A program made the position numbers and the translations under genes. The notes beneath the pieces were generated by a model, which saw only the letters and a program-made list of their open reading frames with translations, searched no databases and was not told the DNA's origin. A stretch of DNA of 49,151 bases, taken from contig NZ_JADWOV010000275.1 in the NCBI RefSeq assembly GCF_015767435.1, positions 1-49,151 of the forward strand, in the 5' to 3' direction. This DNA comes from Polaribacter sp. BAL334. GTDB lineage: Bacteria > Bacteroidota > Bacteroidia > Flavobacteriales > Flavobacteriaceae. This document shows positions 19,789-31,100 of this stretch, in pieces (position 1 is the stretch's first letter; each line of letters begins with the position of its first letter).

Positions 19789-19823
19789 AAAGCCTATAAC
19801 AAAAATTTGTTATAGGTTTTTTA
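19789..19823 (+). terminator. Strong Rho-independent terminator of the uptake operon
   Basis: CCTATAACAAA at 19793-19803 and TTTGTTATAGG at 19806-19816 are perfectly complementary, preceded by AAAAG and followed by six T. The innermost A-T pairs probably open to form the loop. It lies 50 bases after the last uptake gene. Confidence 0.88.
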
Positions 19824-19833
19824 AAAGTTTAAA

Positions 19834-19875
19834 TTGATATTTTTCTTAAAACTTTCAAAAATCTTTAATAATTTA
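19834..19875 (+). repeat. Direct repeat copy A at the edge of the IS remnant
   Basis: This 42-base stretch matches 20198-20239 with the first 21 bases identical and only a few mismatches after. Copy B is the coding start of the IS982 remnant (read on the minus strand). Copy A is the same segment placed again beyond the point where the transposase is cut. Confidence 0.8.
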
Positions 19876-20197
19876 TATCGAACTCACGTTATTTTAGAAC
19901 GCCCACTTCTTGATAATTTACAAATCTCTAAAGGCATGCTGTCTAAAATAAAATAGTCTTCAAATTCATTAAAATAAGATGCTAACTTTACACGAATTGT
20001 ATTCATATGATTGGATAAATTTCTTTTTCTTCTATTGTAAACACTACGTTCTATTTTCATTTAAATTGATGTGGGAAGTTTTTTAAACAAATCATTTTCA
20101 CTATCAATACCCATAAATTCTGGGGTTAATGTTAAGCTTATAAGCTCTAAATCACTCATCTTTGGCTTACGCCTTTGATAGCTTAATAATTGTTCTT

Positions 20198-20239
20198 TTG
20201 ATATTTTTCTTAAAACTTCCAAAATTCTTTTGTAATTTG
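20198..20239 (+). repeat. Direct repeat copy B (5' coding part of the IS remnant)
   Basis: Partner of 19834-19875. On the minus strand it encodes YKRILEVLRKIS of the transposase N-terminus, so this is the copy in its original place. Confidence 0.8.
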
Positions 20240-20275
20240 TTTTAAGTTGTTCATTGTAAATATTTCATGTCAAAA

Positions 20276-20300
20276 CATCTTACTGATTATCAGTAAGATG
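20276..20300. terminator. Perfect 12-base inverted repeat, terminator or operator
   Basis: CATCTTACTGAT and ATCAGTAAGATG are exact reverse complements around a single T. On the + strand AACAACTTTTTT follows, which would suit a terminator. The symmetry would also suit a dimeric repressor site or an IS-linked end structure. It lies just upstream of the 5' end of the transposase remnant, 171 bases before the lyase gene. Confidence 0.6.
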
Positions 20301-20385
20301 AACAACTTTTTTAACTTAAATTATAATGCACAACGGGTTTCGTTAATAACTTTCTGAATAAACTGAAACCTAAAAGATGAATAAT

Positions 20386-20442
20386 TTTGTAAAAAAACTG
20401 TATGCATTTGTTATATAAAAGGTAATGAAGTTATTATTTTTG
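20386..20442 (+). promoter_or_regulatory. Possible diverged promoter element before the lyase gene
   Basis: TTTTGTAAAAAAACTGTA at 20386-20403 closely matches the stretch leading into the ACAAT core upstream of the second GH3 gene (42944-42960), but the core itself reads ATGCAT. A TTTTTG follows at 20437, near where TTCTTG lies in the better sites. It sits about 69 bases before the ATG, closer than the other sites. Confidence 0.25.
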
Positions 20443-20470
20443 ATGTGTAACTAATTATAATAATTCCAAT

Positions 20471-21298
20471 ATGAATACAAAACATCGAAACCTTTTTCTA
20501 ATGGTTTTAACAATACTAGGTATTTTTACAATTACTTCTTGTTCCTCAAGCGAAGAGGGAGGGAAAATAATAATTATTGAACAGTCAGTATGTAAAGACG
20601 GTGTTCAACTATTATTTGATGAAGGGTTTGAATCAGGTACCTTTGCTTTAAAAGGTGATGGAAATGACCCTGAAGTTGTTCAGCTACAAGGCGCACCAGA
20701 AGGTAACTTCGTAATGAAATCTCTATTATCTTCAGAAACAAACGACAAATTCAGAACAGAAGCATCGCTTAATGTAGATGAATTGTATTTTGAACCTGGT
20801 AAAGAGTATTGGGTTGGTTTAAGTACTAAAATAGGTGAAGACTTTCCGTTGTCGTCTTCTTTTGATGATCAAGGTATGTTATTCCAATGGCATTATAAAA
20901 GTTGGTTAAGACCAGAGGTACAAGATGCGCAACCATTAGTAGGACGTTACAAAAATGGTTTTGTCCGTTTGCATTGTGAAATGGTACCTGATAATTTAGC
21001 ACTTGTGCCTGCTAGAATCGGAGAATGGGTGGATTGGGTGATTCATGTAAAATTTGATAACTCTGATGGTATTTTTCAAATATGGTGGAATGGTACTAAG
21101 GTAGCAGACTGGACAGGTGATAACCATATTGTAGAAATGATTGAAGGGGCTTATATGAAATTTGGTCTTTATTCGGCACAATATAAAGAAGGAGGGCCAG
21201 TTGGTCCTTTACCTCAAGGTCAAACTAGAACTGTATATCACGATCAAGTACGTATAGCTGGCAGTGATGGTTGTTATGATTTAGTAGCTCCTAAATAG
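20471..21298 (+). CDS. Surface lipoprotein polysaccharide lyase, heparinase I-like fold
   Basis: A 275-residue lipoprotein: TITSCSSSEEGGK, with Cys24 followed by Ser/Glu residues like a Bacteroidota surface-export signal. The rest matches the jelly-roll polysaccharide lyase fold (Pfam Polysacc_lyase type): FDEGFESG, FRTEASL, EYWVGLSTKIGEDF, MLFQWHYKSW, GEWVDWVIHVKFDNSDG, IWWNGTKVADW, MKFGLYSAQY and TVYHDQVRIA. Such enzymes cut uronic-acid glycans by beta-elimination. PL28 ulvan lyase or a relative is the best fit in this context, but the exact family is not proven. It is a shorter paralogue of the lyase at 46986. A hairpin follows, so its message may end partly before the sulfatase. Confidence 0.75.
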   Translation: MNTKHRNLFLMVLTILGIFTITSCSSSEEGGKIIIIEQSVCKDGVQLLFDEGFESGTFALKGDGNDPEVVQLQGAPEGNFVMKSLLSSETNDKFRTEASLNVDELYFEPGKEYWVGLSTKIGEDFPLSSSFDDQGMLFQWHYKSWLRPEVQDAQPLVGRYKNGFVRLHCEMVPDNLALVPARIGEWVDWVIHVKFDNSDGIFQIWWNGTKVADWTGDNHIVEMIEGAYMKFGLYSAQYKEGGPVGPLPQGQTRTVYHDQVRIAGSDGCYDLVAPK

Positions 21299-21365
21299 TG
21301 TAAAAGCTATATATTGAAAGACTTTATTAAGGTTTCCATTTTTTTAAAAATTAATAGTTTTAAAA

Positions 21366-21404
21366 AAAATCATAGTTTAATTCTAAGGTTAGGCTATGAT
21401 TTTT
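21366..21404 (+). terminator. Candidate terminator after the lipoprotein lyase
   Basis: AAAATCATAG at 21366-21375 pairs perfectly with CTATGATTTT, with an 18-base loop, and a short T run closes the stem. The large loop makes it weaker than the one at 19789. Confidence 0.55.
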
Positions 21405-21429
21405 ATATGTTTTATAAATTAACTTATTA

Positions 21430-23394
21430 ATGTTCTCAAGAAAAATTCCTTTAGTATCATCAGCCCTACTCTTACTTCTTTTAGTTACATCTTGTAATAA
21501 TAAAACAGAAGAGAAACCAAATATACTTTGGATAACCATAGAAGATACCTCGCCGCATTTTTTGGCGAATTATGGTAATAAAATAGAAACAACTCCTGTA
21601 ATGGACCAACTTGGTAAAAAAGGTGTAATTTTTACAAATGCTTATGCAACAGGCGCTGTATGTTCATCAAGCCGAAGTACAATAATTACAGGTTGTTCTA
21701 CAGAAGAATTAGGAACGGGTAACCATCGTAGTAATTACAAGACGCCAGACTTTATTAAAGGGTTTCCATACTACTTAAAAAAGGAGGGATATTACACCAC
21801 TAATAATGATAAAACAGATTATAATCTAAAAGATGAAGAGGCTTTTATTGCTGAAGCTTGGAATGAAAATAGTAAAAAGGCGGGCTGGTGGAATAGAAAA
21901 GAAGGGCAACCCTTCTTTTCAGTATTTAACTATAATAGTTGCCACCAAAGTAGAACAATGACTTTTCCTTATGCATTATATGAAAATGAAATTTTAAATC
22001 GTTTACCTGAGTACTACCATATTGCTCCAGATAGTATAGAGATGCCTCCTTTTTATAGAGATTCCAAAGAAATGCGAAAGCAAGTTGCTCGTGTTTACAA
22101 TGGGTTACGTAAAACAGATCTTGAGGTTCAGTTACTTATGGATAGGTTAGAACAGGAAGGTTTAAAAGAAAACACCATCATTTTTATATATGCAGATCAT
22201 GGTCAAGGCATGCCTAGAGGTAAATGTACTTCCATTGGTTTTGGGCATCGTGTTCCTTTTTATGTTTGGTTTCCAAAGAAATATAAACATTTATCACCTT
22301 GGGGAGTTCAAGAAGTAACAGAAGAACTGATCTCTTTTGAAGATTTGGCACCTACAATTTTAAGCCTTACAGGAACTGAAATTCCTGAGCATATGAAAGG
22401 CAGGCCAATATTAGGTACAGAAAGAAAAGAGCCCGTATCCTATATATTTGGTTCACGCAATCGACTAGATGACACACCGGGTTTAGAGCGTACTGTTTTT
22501 GATGGAAGATTTGTGTATTCTCGCAATTTCTATCCGCATTTACCCATCCAACGTTATCAGAAATATGCAGATGTAAGCGCTATTGTTAAAACCATTCGAA
22601 AAGATGCGGCAGCAGGTTTACTAAATGACGTTCAGTTAGATTTGGTTAAACAACCAAGAGCTGTAGAATATTTATTTGATTTAAAAAATGACAAATGGGA
22701 GCTGACAAATCTTGCCGAAAACCCAGAATATAAATCAGATATACAACGCCTAAGAAAGGTAATGAAAGAACGTGCTATTCAAATAAAGGATATTCATTTT
22801 TTACCTGAAGAATTAATGCTAAAACGTTCAGAAAATTCAACTGCCTATGAAGCTAGGTTGCAAAATGAGAATTTACCTATTGAGGATATTCTTGAAGTCG
22901 CAGATATGGTAGGGCTAGAAACCAATCCTCAAGCGTTCTTACCCTATTTAAAAGACAAAAGAGAAGAAATACGTTATTGGGCAGCAGTAGGCCTAAACTT
23001 TATAGGAAAAACAAAAGGATTGGAAGAGTCTTTATCTCAATCATTAACAGATGCATCGCTTTATGTACAAGCTGAAATTGCAACGCTTTTATATAAAACA
23101 CAAGGCAACAGTAAAGCCAAAGATGTGTTAAGTAAGCTTATTTCTGGCACTAATAAATATGTGGCACACCATACTATGCAACAGGTGTTATATATTCCAG
23201 AAATAGCTAGTGATTTTAAAGTAGATTTTCAACAGGTAAAAAATCGTTATGGACAGAAGCGCCTCCCTGGTTTCGACTACAACGTCCAGAATTCAGCAGA
23301 GATGTTTTTTTATTTATTTGATAACCAACCACTTTACTATTCATCTTATGAAAAATGGATAGATGATATGAATACAACAACAAAATCATGGTAA
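21430..23394 (+). CDS. S1-family sulfatase with CSSSR active site and C-terminal repeat region
   Basis: A 654-residue lipoprotein (VTSCNNKTEE). The sulfatase fold opens NILWITIEDTSP (metal-binding Asp), has Cys78 in AVCSSSRSTIITG as the residue to be turned into formylglycine, and IYADHGQGMPRGK as the second metal and sulfate site. The third signature position is Ser rather than the usual Pro. Residues about 490-620 look like HEAT-type helical repeats (KDKREEIRYWAAVGLNFIG), beyond the usual sulfatase length of about 500. It would remove sulfate esters from the glycan in the periplasm or at the surface, and needs an anaerobic-type sulfatase maturase encoded elsewhere. The next gene starts 18 bases on. 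Confidence 0.88.
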   Translation: MFSRKIPLVSSALLLLLLVTSCNNKTEEKPNILWITIEDTSPHFLANYGNKIETTPVMDQLGKKGVIFTNAYATGAVCSSSRSTIITGCSTEELGTGNHRSNYKTPDFIKGFPYYLKKEGYYTTNNDKTDYNLKDEEAFIAEAWNENSKKAGWWNRKEGQPFFSVFNYNSCHQSRTMTFPYALYENEILNRLPEYYHIAPDSIEMPPFYRDSKEMRKQVARVYNGLRKTDLEVQLLMDRLEQEGLKENTIIFIYADHGQGMPRGKCTSIGFGHRVPFYVWFPKKYKHLSPWGVQEVTEELISFEDLAPTILSLTGTEIPEHMKGRPILGTERKEPVSYIFGSRNRLDDTPGLERTVFDGRFVYSRNFYPHLPIQRYQKYADVSAIVKTIRKDAAAGLLNDVQLDLVKQPRAVEYLFDLKNDKWELTNLAENPEYKSDIQRLRKVMKERAIQIKDIHFLPEELMLKRSENSTAYEARLQNENLPIEDILEVADMVGLETNPQAFLPYLKDKREEIRYWAAVGLNFIGKTKGLEESLSQSLTDASLYVQAEIATLLYKTQGNSKAKDVLSKLISGTNKYVAHHTMQQVLYIPEIASDFKVDFQQVKNRYGQKRLPGFDYNVQNSAEMFFYLFDNQPLYYSSYEKWIDDMNTTTKSW

Positions 23395-26562
<3,168 letters not shown>

Positions 26563-26649
26563 AATATAAAGCTGGTTAGCGCAAAGAAGAGGTGTTAATA
26601 GGTGTTTTTAGCAAATTCAGAAAATACCATAGAAAACGAAGTATCAAAT

Positions 26650-27417
26650 ATGATAGCTACAATAAAAAGGAAAATAACAATCACCTTGGTGTTCATTTTA
26701 ATGGCCACTTACGCTGCAATGATAGAGATTGTGGATGGCGGAGTTGGTGAAATTGTAGCGGAGCTGAAACGCCAGAAGCAATTTAAAAATACGTTGTTTC
26801 TATTTCTTAGTGATAATGGCGCTACAGCAGAGGGTGGTTTTATAAGCCAGTTAGCAGCAGACTTGAGCAATGCACCTTATATCAATTACAAGAAACATAC
26901 CCATTTAGGAGGTGTGTCTTCACCGCTCATACTGAATTGGCAAGGAGGGAATTTTGAAAATAAACCTGAATTACTAACTCATCCTGTTCACATTATCGAT
27001 TTGCTGCCAACGATTTTGGATGCTTTGGATATAGAATTCCCTGATACTTTTCTCAGGAAACAATCATTGAAGCCGCATGGGGTGAGTTTGATGCCGCTTC
27101 TTTATGGTAGAGGAATTAAAGCACGCCCCTTGTTTTGGGAACACGAGGGAAACCGTGCTGTTCGTATCGATAATTGGAGGCTTGTGGGCGATGGAATCAA
27201 TGGTGAATGGGAACTTTATGATGTTTCTACTGATCCCTTTGAACAGAGCGATTTGGCCTCAAATGAACCAGACCGTGAACGAAATATGGCGAAGATATTC
27301 GACCAATGGACAAATAAAATGCAAGCGAAACCGCTTCATCATGAAGGATGGAAAGCACGCATCAAAAAGTATAAGAAGATTAATCCAGAGCAATCTGGAG
27401 ACCACATAAGAGAATAA
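26650..27417 (+). pseudogene. Beheaded sulfatase (signal peptide joined to C-terminal third)
   Basis: About 255 residues from ATG 26650; an in-frame GTG lies at 26602. The first 18 residues (MIATIKRKITITLVFILM) look like a signal peptide, but from residue about 20 the protein is already deep inside a sulfatase: YAAMIEIVDGGVGEIV and FLFLSDNGATAEGG match the part of the sulfatase at 39787 that begins near its residue 310 (VYAAQIDHMDQGIGNIM, IFLSDNGGG). Formylglycine Cys and the N-terminal metal ligands are absent. The join keeps the reading frame, so this looks like an internal deletion of about 900 bases. It cannot be an active sulfatase. Base composition is richer in GC than in the upstream genes. 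Confidence 0.85.
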
Positions 27418-27448
27418 TTTTCTACAGTACTTATCAAATAGATTAAAA

Positions 27449-29416
27449 ATGAAAAAAAGAATTTTAGGCGTTTTAGTCGCTGTTATCTTTTTTAACGGAT
27501 GCCACAGTCCAAAAAACGAATCCAAGGGATTTCTAAAGGCAGGAGAAATTATGCCACAAGGTTGGATGAAGGAACAGATGCGCCGAGATCTGGCAGAGGG
27601 CTATCTTGCTCAATACGATAAGGTAAATCATACGGTAACATATGATCTTTTTGTTCATCAGAATCGACTGTCTGATAAAAACTATCAAGGACTTCGTTGC
27701 TGGTGGAGTGGGGAACATGAAGGGTACTGGAAAGACGGTGTACTTAGGATGGCGTTTCTCAGCGGGAATGAGGAGTTGAAAACAAAGGCTGTCAAATGGT
27801 TAGATGCTATTGTAGCTAACCAAGGACCGGATGGATATATTGGTATTTATACAGCCGGTAACAAACCGGGGTCACGGTTTCAGCACGAGGGTGAAAATGG
27901 AGAGTTATGGGTGCAGAGCCGTATTTTTCAAGCGCTGATTGCAGGTTATGAATTTACAGGTAACGAAACCTATTTGAATGCGCTCGTTAAAGCCGTTGAA
28001 TGCACGATAAAGAATACCCCCCGGAACTATTTTGATCCAAAGAAAAAAGCTTCTGGTGGCGTATCGCATGCCGTTGGCTTTTTCGATACGCTATGGTATT
28101 TAAATGTCCGGACGGGAAACAGCAAGTATGCCGATTATGCGCTAATGTTGTATGAGGATTTTAATGCCGCCCCTGTGCGCGATTACGATTTGCAGACAAA
28201 AAAATTGTTAAGTAAAGAAGGGTTTCAGAGGCATGGGGCTCATATTGCCGAAGGCTTCTTCATTCCAGCCTATATTGCAGCGATTACTAAGGATTCAATA
28301 TATGACCGTGCCGCCGACCGTGCCATGGAAAAAATGAAATATCACCTCACTCCGAGTGGAGCAATGGTGTGTGCGGAAAATGTGAAGGGAAACCCAGGTT
28401 CTGGTGATGCGGGATATGAATACTGCGGAATCGCGGAGATGGTGCAGGCTTTGACCAAAATTGTAGCGATTAATGGTAATGCGGAAGCTGCCGAAATGGT
28501 CGAGTCAATGACGTTTAATGCCGGACAAGGTGCTCGATTTCCTGTACTTACTGCGCTTTCTTATGTTACGCACGATAACCTGATTGAGGCGCTTCCTTAC
28601 ACGAAAGATCAAAGACATGCCTTTGCCGCCTTTCATATGGCAGCTGCCTGTTGTACGCTAAACGGCGGTCGTTTGCTTCCATATTATATCGAAGGGATGT
28701 GGACTCGGCAATCAGACGGACTAACTGCGCATTTGTACGGTCCATCTACTGTGAATACTACTTTGGACGGAGTGGATTTGCATATCAGCGAAAAGACGAA
28801 CTATCCGTTCGAGGATACCATTGAGTTTTCGATCGATCCCGCACAACCGTTGCAGATGAAGCTGTGTTTCCGTATTCCTGCGGATGCAGCGGATGTTAAG
28901 GTGGAGGGTATTGATGGTGTTACCAGAAATGATGGATATATCGTGATTGATCGTACTTGGAAAAAGGGCGACCGCGTTACATTGTTGTTTGATTTCCCCG
29001 TTAAAAAGCTACAGGAGGTAGCCGGTTCTAAACAAAACTATCTGAAACGTGGTCCCTTGGTCTATGCCCTGCCTATAGCCTATGAAAAGAAAATTTCGGA
29101 ACACACTTACGAACCACCAAAAAATAAAAAAGGCAAAGCAAACCTAAATGTGATTAATCCAGATAGTGGTTTTCATGTGTACGACATTACAGCTACGGAT
29201 CGAACTGGATGGGATTATGTGATGCCTCTAAACCCTGCTTTCAAATCGGTTCAGGCAGGTGGTGATCCATTGCATCCCTTTACCAACACACCGATTAAGT
29301 TGAAAGGAACACTGCTTGACTCAAATGGCAAGTCTATTGGCGCTACGCTTATCCCAATCGGTTGCACGGTGCTGCGTAGAACCACATTCCCTGAAGCAGT
29401 AAAGGGAGAATTATAA
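27449..29416 (+). CDS. GH127-like glycoside hydrolase (DUF1680 fold)
   Basis: A 655-residue lipoprotein (FFNGCHSPKNE). It has the (alpha/alpha)6 barrel of the GH127/GH146 group: YLAQYDKVNH, WSGEHEGYWKDGVLRM, GPDGYIG and ELWVQSRIFQALIAGYE. The residues that bind zinc and form the cysteine nucleophile in GH127 beta-L-arabinofuranosidases are present: Glu324-x-Cys326 (YEYCG) and Cys401-Cys402 (AACCTLNGG), with near-identical spacing to the characterised family. C-terminal beta domains follow. The sugar may be arabinofuranose or another furanose or pyranose, since this clan is diverse. The gene is visibly GC-richer (two 60-base lines counted at 45% and 48%, against 32% in a susD line), which suggests more recent transfer. 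Confidence 0.85.
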   Translation: MKKRILGVLVAVIFFNGCHSPKNESKGFLKAGEIMPQGWMKEQMRRDLAEGYLAQYDKVNHTVTYDLFVHQNRLSDKNYQGLRCWWSGEHEGYWKDGVLRMAFLSGNEELKTKAVKWLDAIVANQGPDGYIGIYTAGNKPGSRFQHEGENGELWVQSRIFQALIAGYEFTGNETYLNALVKAVECTIKNTPRNYFDPKKKASGGVSHAVGFFDTLWYLNVRTGNSKYADYALMLYEDFNAAPVRDYDLQTKKLLSKEGFQRHGAHIAEGFFIPAYIAAITKDSIYDRAADRAMEKMKYHLTPSGAMVCAENVKGNPGSGDAGYEYCGIAEMVQALTKIVAINGNAEAAEMVESMTFNAGQGARFPVLTALSYVTHDNLIEALPYTKDQRHAFAAFHMAAACCTLNGGRLLPYYIEGMWTRQSDGLTAHLYGPSTVNTTLDGVDLHISEKTNYPFEDTIEFSIDPAQPLQMKLCFRIPADAADVKVEGIDGVTRNDGYIVIDRTWKKGDRVTLLFDFPVKKLQEVAGSKQNYLKRGPLVYALPIAYEKKISEHTYEPPKNKKGKANLNVINPDSGFHVYDITATDRTGWDYVMPLNPAFKSVQAGGDPLHPFTNTPIKLKGTLLDSNGKSIGATLIPIGCTVLRRTTFPEAVKGEL

Positions 29417-29477
29417 AACAATATGATACTTCAATGAAGTATGATACAAGAACACTTTAAAGTTCTTAATTTAAAAA

Positions 29478-30839
29478 ATGATGAGAAAATGTCCAACAAA
29501 AAAAACAGTACTCTTAATATATAGTACCATTATATTAGGTGTAAATATGGCCATTGCTCAACGCTGGGAGCAGGCACAAGAAATTGTGGATGCCATTAAA
29601 GAACCAGAGTTTCCTAATCGTACTCTTAATGTCCTGGAGTTGGGCGCTAAAGGAGACGGAAAGCACAATGATTTACCTGCCATACAAAGTGCCATTAATA
29701 TCTGCAATCATGCTGGAGGTGGACGAGTTGTTGTCCCTAAAGGACAATATTGGCTAGAAGGTCCCATCCATTTTAAAAGTAACGTAAACCTATATTTAGA
29801 AAAAGGAAGCGTAATTCGTTTCAGTGCAGTACCCACCGATTTTTTACCAGTTGTATTTTCGCGATGGGAAGGGACAGAACTTTTGGGTTACTCTCCTTTT
29901 ATTTATGCAAACAACTGCACAAATATCGCTATAACCGGTTTTGGTACCATTGATGGCAATGCCAAGGATACTTTTGCAACTTGGTTAGAAAAACAAAAAC
30001 CAGATCAGAATACATTGCGAGATATGGGCGATGAGGGAATTCCACTAGAACAAAGGGTTTTTGGGGAAGGGCATTGGTTACGACCTTCGTTTATACAATT
30101 TATCAATTGTCATAGGGTAAAAATGGAAGGGGTAAAAGTGATAGAATCACCATTTTGGATAATACATCCTGTATATTCTTCTAATATTATTATACGAAAC
30201 TTACATATTAAAAGTTTTAGACTTAATAATGATGGTATTGATTTGGATTCTTGTAAAAATGTACTCATAGAAGGTTGCACATTTAGTACAGGAGATGATG
30301 CAGTTGTAATTAAATCTGGTCGCGATTATGAAGGAAGAAAACTGGCGCGCCCATCAGAGAATATTGTTATTCGTAATAATACCTGTTTAGAAGTGCATAA
30401 TGGCTTTGCTATAGGTAGTGAAATGTCTGGCTCGGTTCGCAATGTATTTATCGAAAACAACACCATCAAAAGCGGTCGAAGCCTTATTTATTTTAAATCG
30501 AACTTAGATCGTGGTGGTACTATAGAAAATGTATATGTAAGGAATATTAATGTTGAGAAGGCAACAAAGAACTTAATCTATTTTCAGACCGATTATCATA
30601 GTTTCCGAGGTGGACATTTTCCACCACTCTTTCGAAATTTTCATATCGAGAATATTACGTGCAAAGAAGCTGGCTATGGAATTCGTGTTCAAGGGCATTC
30701 AGAATCGCCAATCACAGATGTACACATTAAAAATGTGACCATAAAAAAAGCACAAGTTCCTACTAAGATTTTTGAACACGATCAGGTGTTGCTAAAAAAC
30801 GTGATGATCAATAGAAAAAATTATTCTACTAAAAAGTAA
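29478..30839 (+). CDS. GH28 glycoside hydrolase (polygalacturonase fold)
   Basis: A 453-residue secreted right-handed beta-helix protein (signal ends MAIAQ). GH28 signatures are visible: VLELGAKGDGKHND at the N-terminus, Asp252 in LNNDGIDLDS, Asp273-Asp274 in STGDDAVVIKSG, the IGSEMSG segment where GH28 enzymes carry a catalytic-loop His (here Ile-Gly), and NLDRGG in place of the RIK site. These variants are common in exo-acting members. It would hydrolyse galacturonides or a related alpha-linked uronic or neutral sugar such as rhamnose. It closes the second enzyme operon, 61 bases after the GH127-like gene. Confidence 0.88.
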   Translation: MMRKCPTKKTVLLIYSTIILGVNMAIAQRWEQAQEIVDAIKEPEFPNRTLNVLELGAKGDGKHNDLPAIQSAINICNHAGGGRVVVPKGQYWLEGPIHFKSNVNLYLEKGSVIRFSAVPTDFLPVVFSRWEGTELLGYSPFIYANNCTNIAITGFGTIDGNAKDTFATWLEKQKPDQNTLRDMGDEGIPLEQRVFGEGHWLRPSFIQFINCHRVKMEGVKVIESPFWIIHPVYSSNIIIRNLHIKSFRLNNDGIDLDSCKNVLIEGCTFSTGDDAVVIKSGRDYEGRKLARPSENIVIRNNTCLEVHNGFAIGSEMSGSVRNVFIENNTIKSGRSLIYFKSNLDRGGTIENVYVRNINVEKATKNLIYFQTDYHSFRGGHFPPLFRNFHIENITCKEAGYGIRVQGHSESPITDVHIKNVTIKKAQVPTKIFEHDQVLLKNVMINRKNYSTKK

Positions 30840-30980
30840 AATACAATCAATACGCGCCAACAATAATTTTTAAAAGTATATATTAAATCCATTGGTCTTT
30901 CATAGGTGAAATCTAATCTGTAATAGTACCAATACAGCCAGTGGTAAAATGGTTTGTTTTAAATGTATGAATTTCAAAAA

Positions 30981-31027
30981 AAAACGGACAATTTTTTCTA
31001 TTTTTTTTAAAAAAATCAACTTTCTTG
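30981..31027 (+). promoter_or_regulatory. Promoter-proximal element 1 (ACAAT-N3-TTCT-N22-TTCTTG)
   Basis: ACAAT at 30988, TTCT at 30996 and TTCTTG at 31022, giving offsets of 0, +8 and +34. Identical offsets occur at 41554 and 42960. The ACAAT start is 113 bases before the GH3 ATG at 31101. Two half-sites 26 bases apart would suit an AraC-type regulator such as the HTCS. This is inference from spacing. Confidence 0.5.
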
Positions 31028-31100
31028 TAAAAAATATCTAAGTGAGCTTTCTTAATATAAGAATTGCTTATGAAAAGCACTTGATGTAAATAATATAGCG

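Larger units (their letters stand above)
19834..20256 (-). pseudogene. Remnant of an IS982-family transposase
   Basis: The minus strand from about 20256 down to 19884 encodes roughly the first 125 residues of an IS982-type transposase: RRKPKMSDLELISL, KIERSVYNRRKR and FEDYFILDSMPLEICKLSR, where the Asp of LDSMPLEIC matches the first catalytic Asp of this DDE family. A TAA (plus-strand 20061-20063) interrupts the frame between LPTSI and MKIERS. No ATG is seen at the 5' end, and the frame ends at a TGA (19884-19886) after RSKIT. The catalytic core beyond this is gone. Full-length members have about 290 residues, so this is inactive. It lies between the uptake operon and the enzyme operons. Confidence 0.85.

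Noticed and set aside
26602..26649. GTG 26602 as the start of the truncated sulfatase
   Set aside because: ATG 26650 opens the signal-like segment; the stretch before it has no family similarity.
27104..27409. Overlapping + strand frame inside the truncated sulfatase
   Set aside because: The sulfatase frame shows family motifs such as GNRAVRIDNWRLVGDG, so the other frame is a shadow.
30840..30980. Terminator after GH28
   Set aside because: No stem followed by a T run could be found, though a promoter-like element starts at 30981; termination may be factor-dependent.
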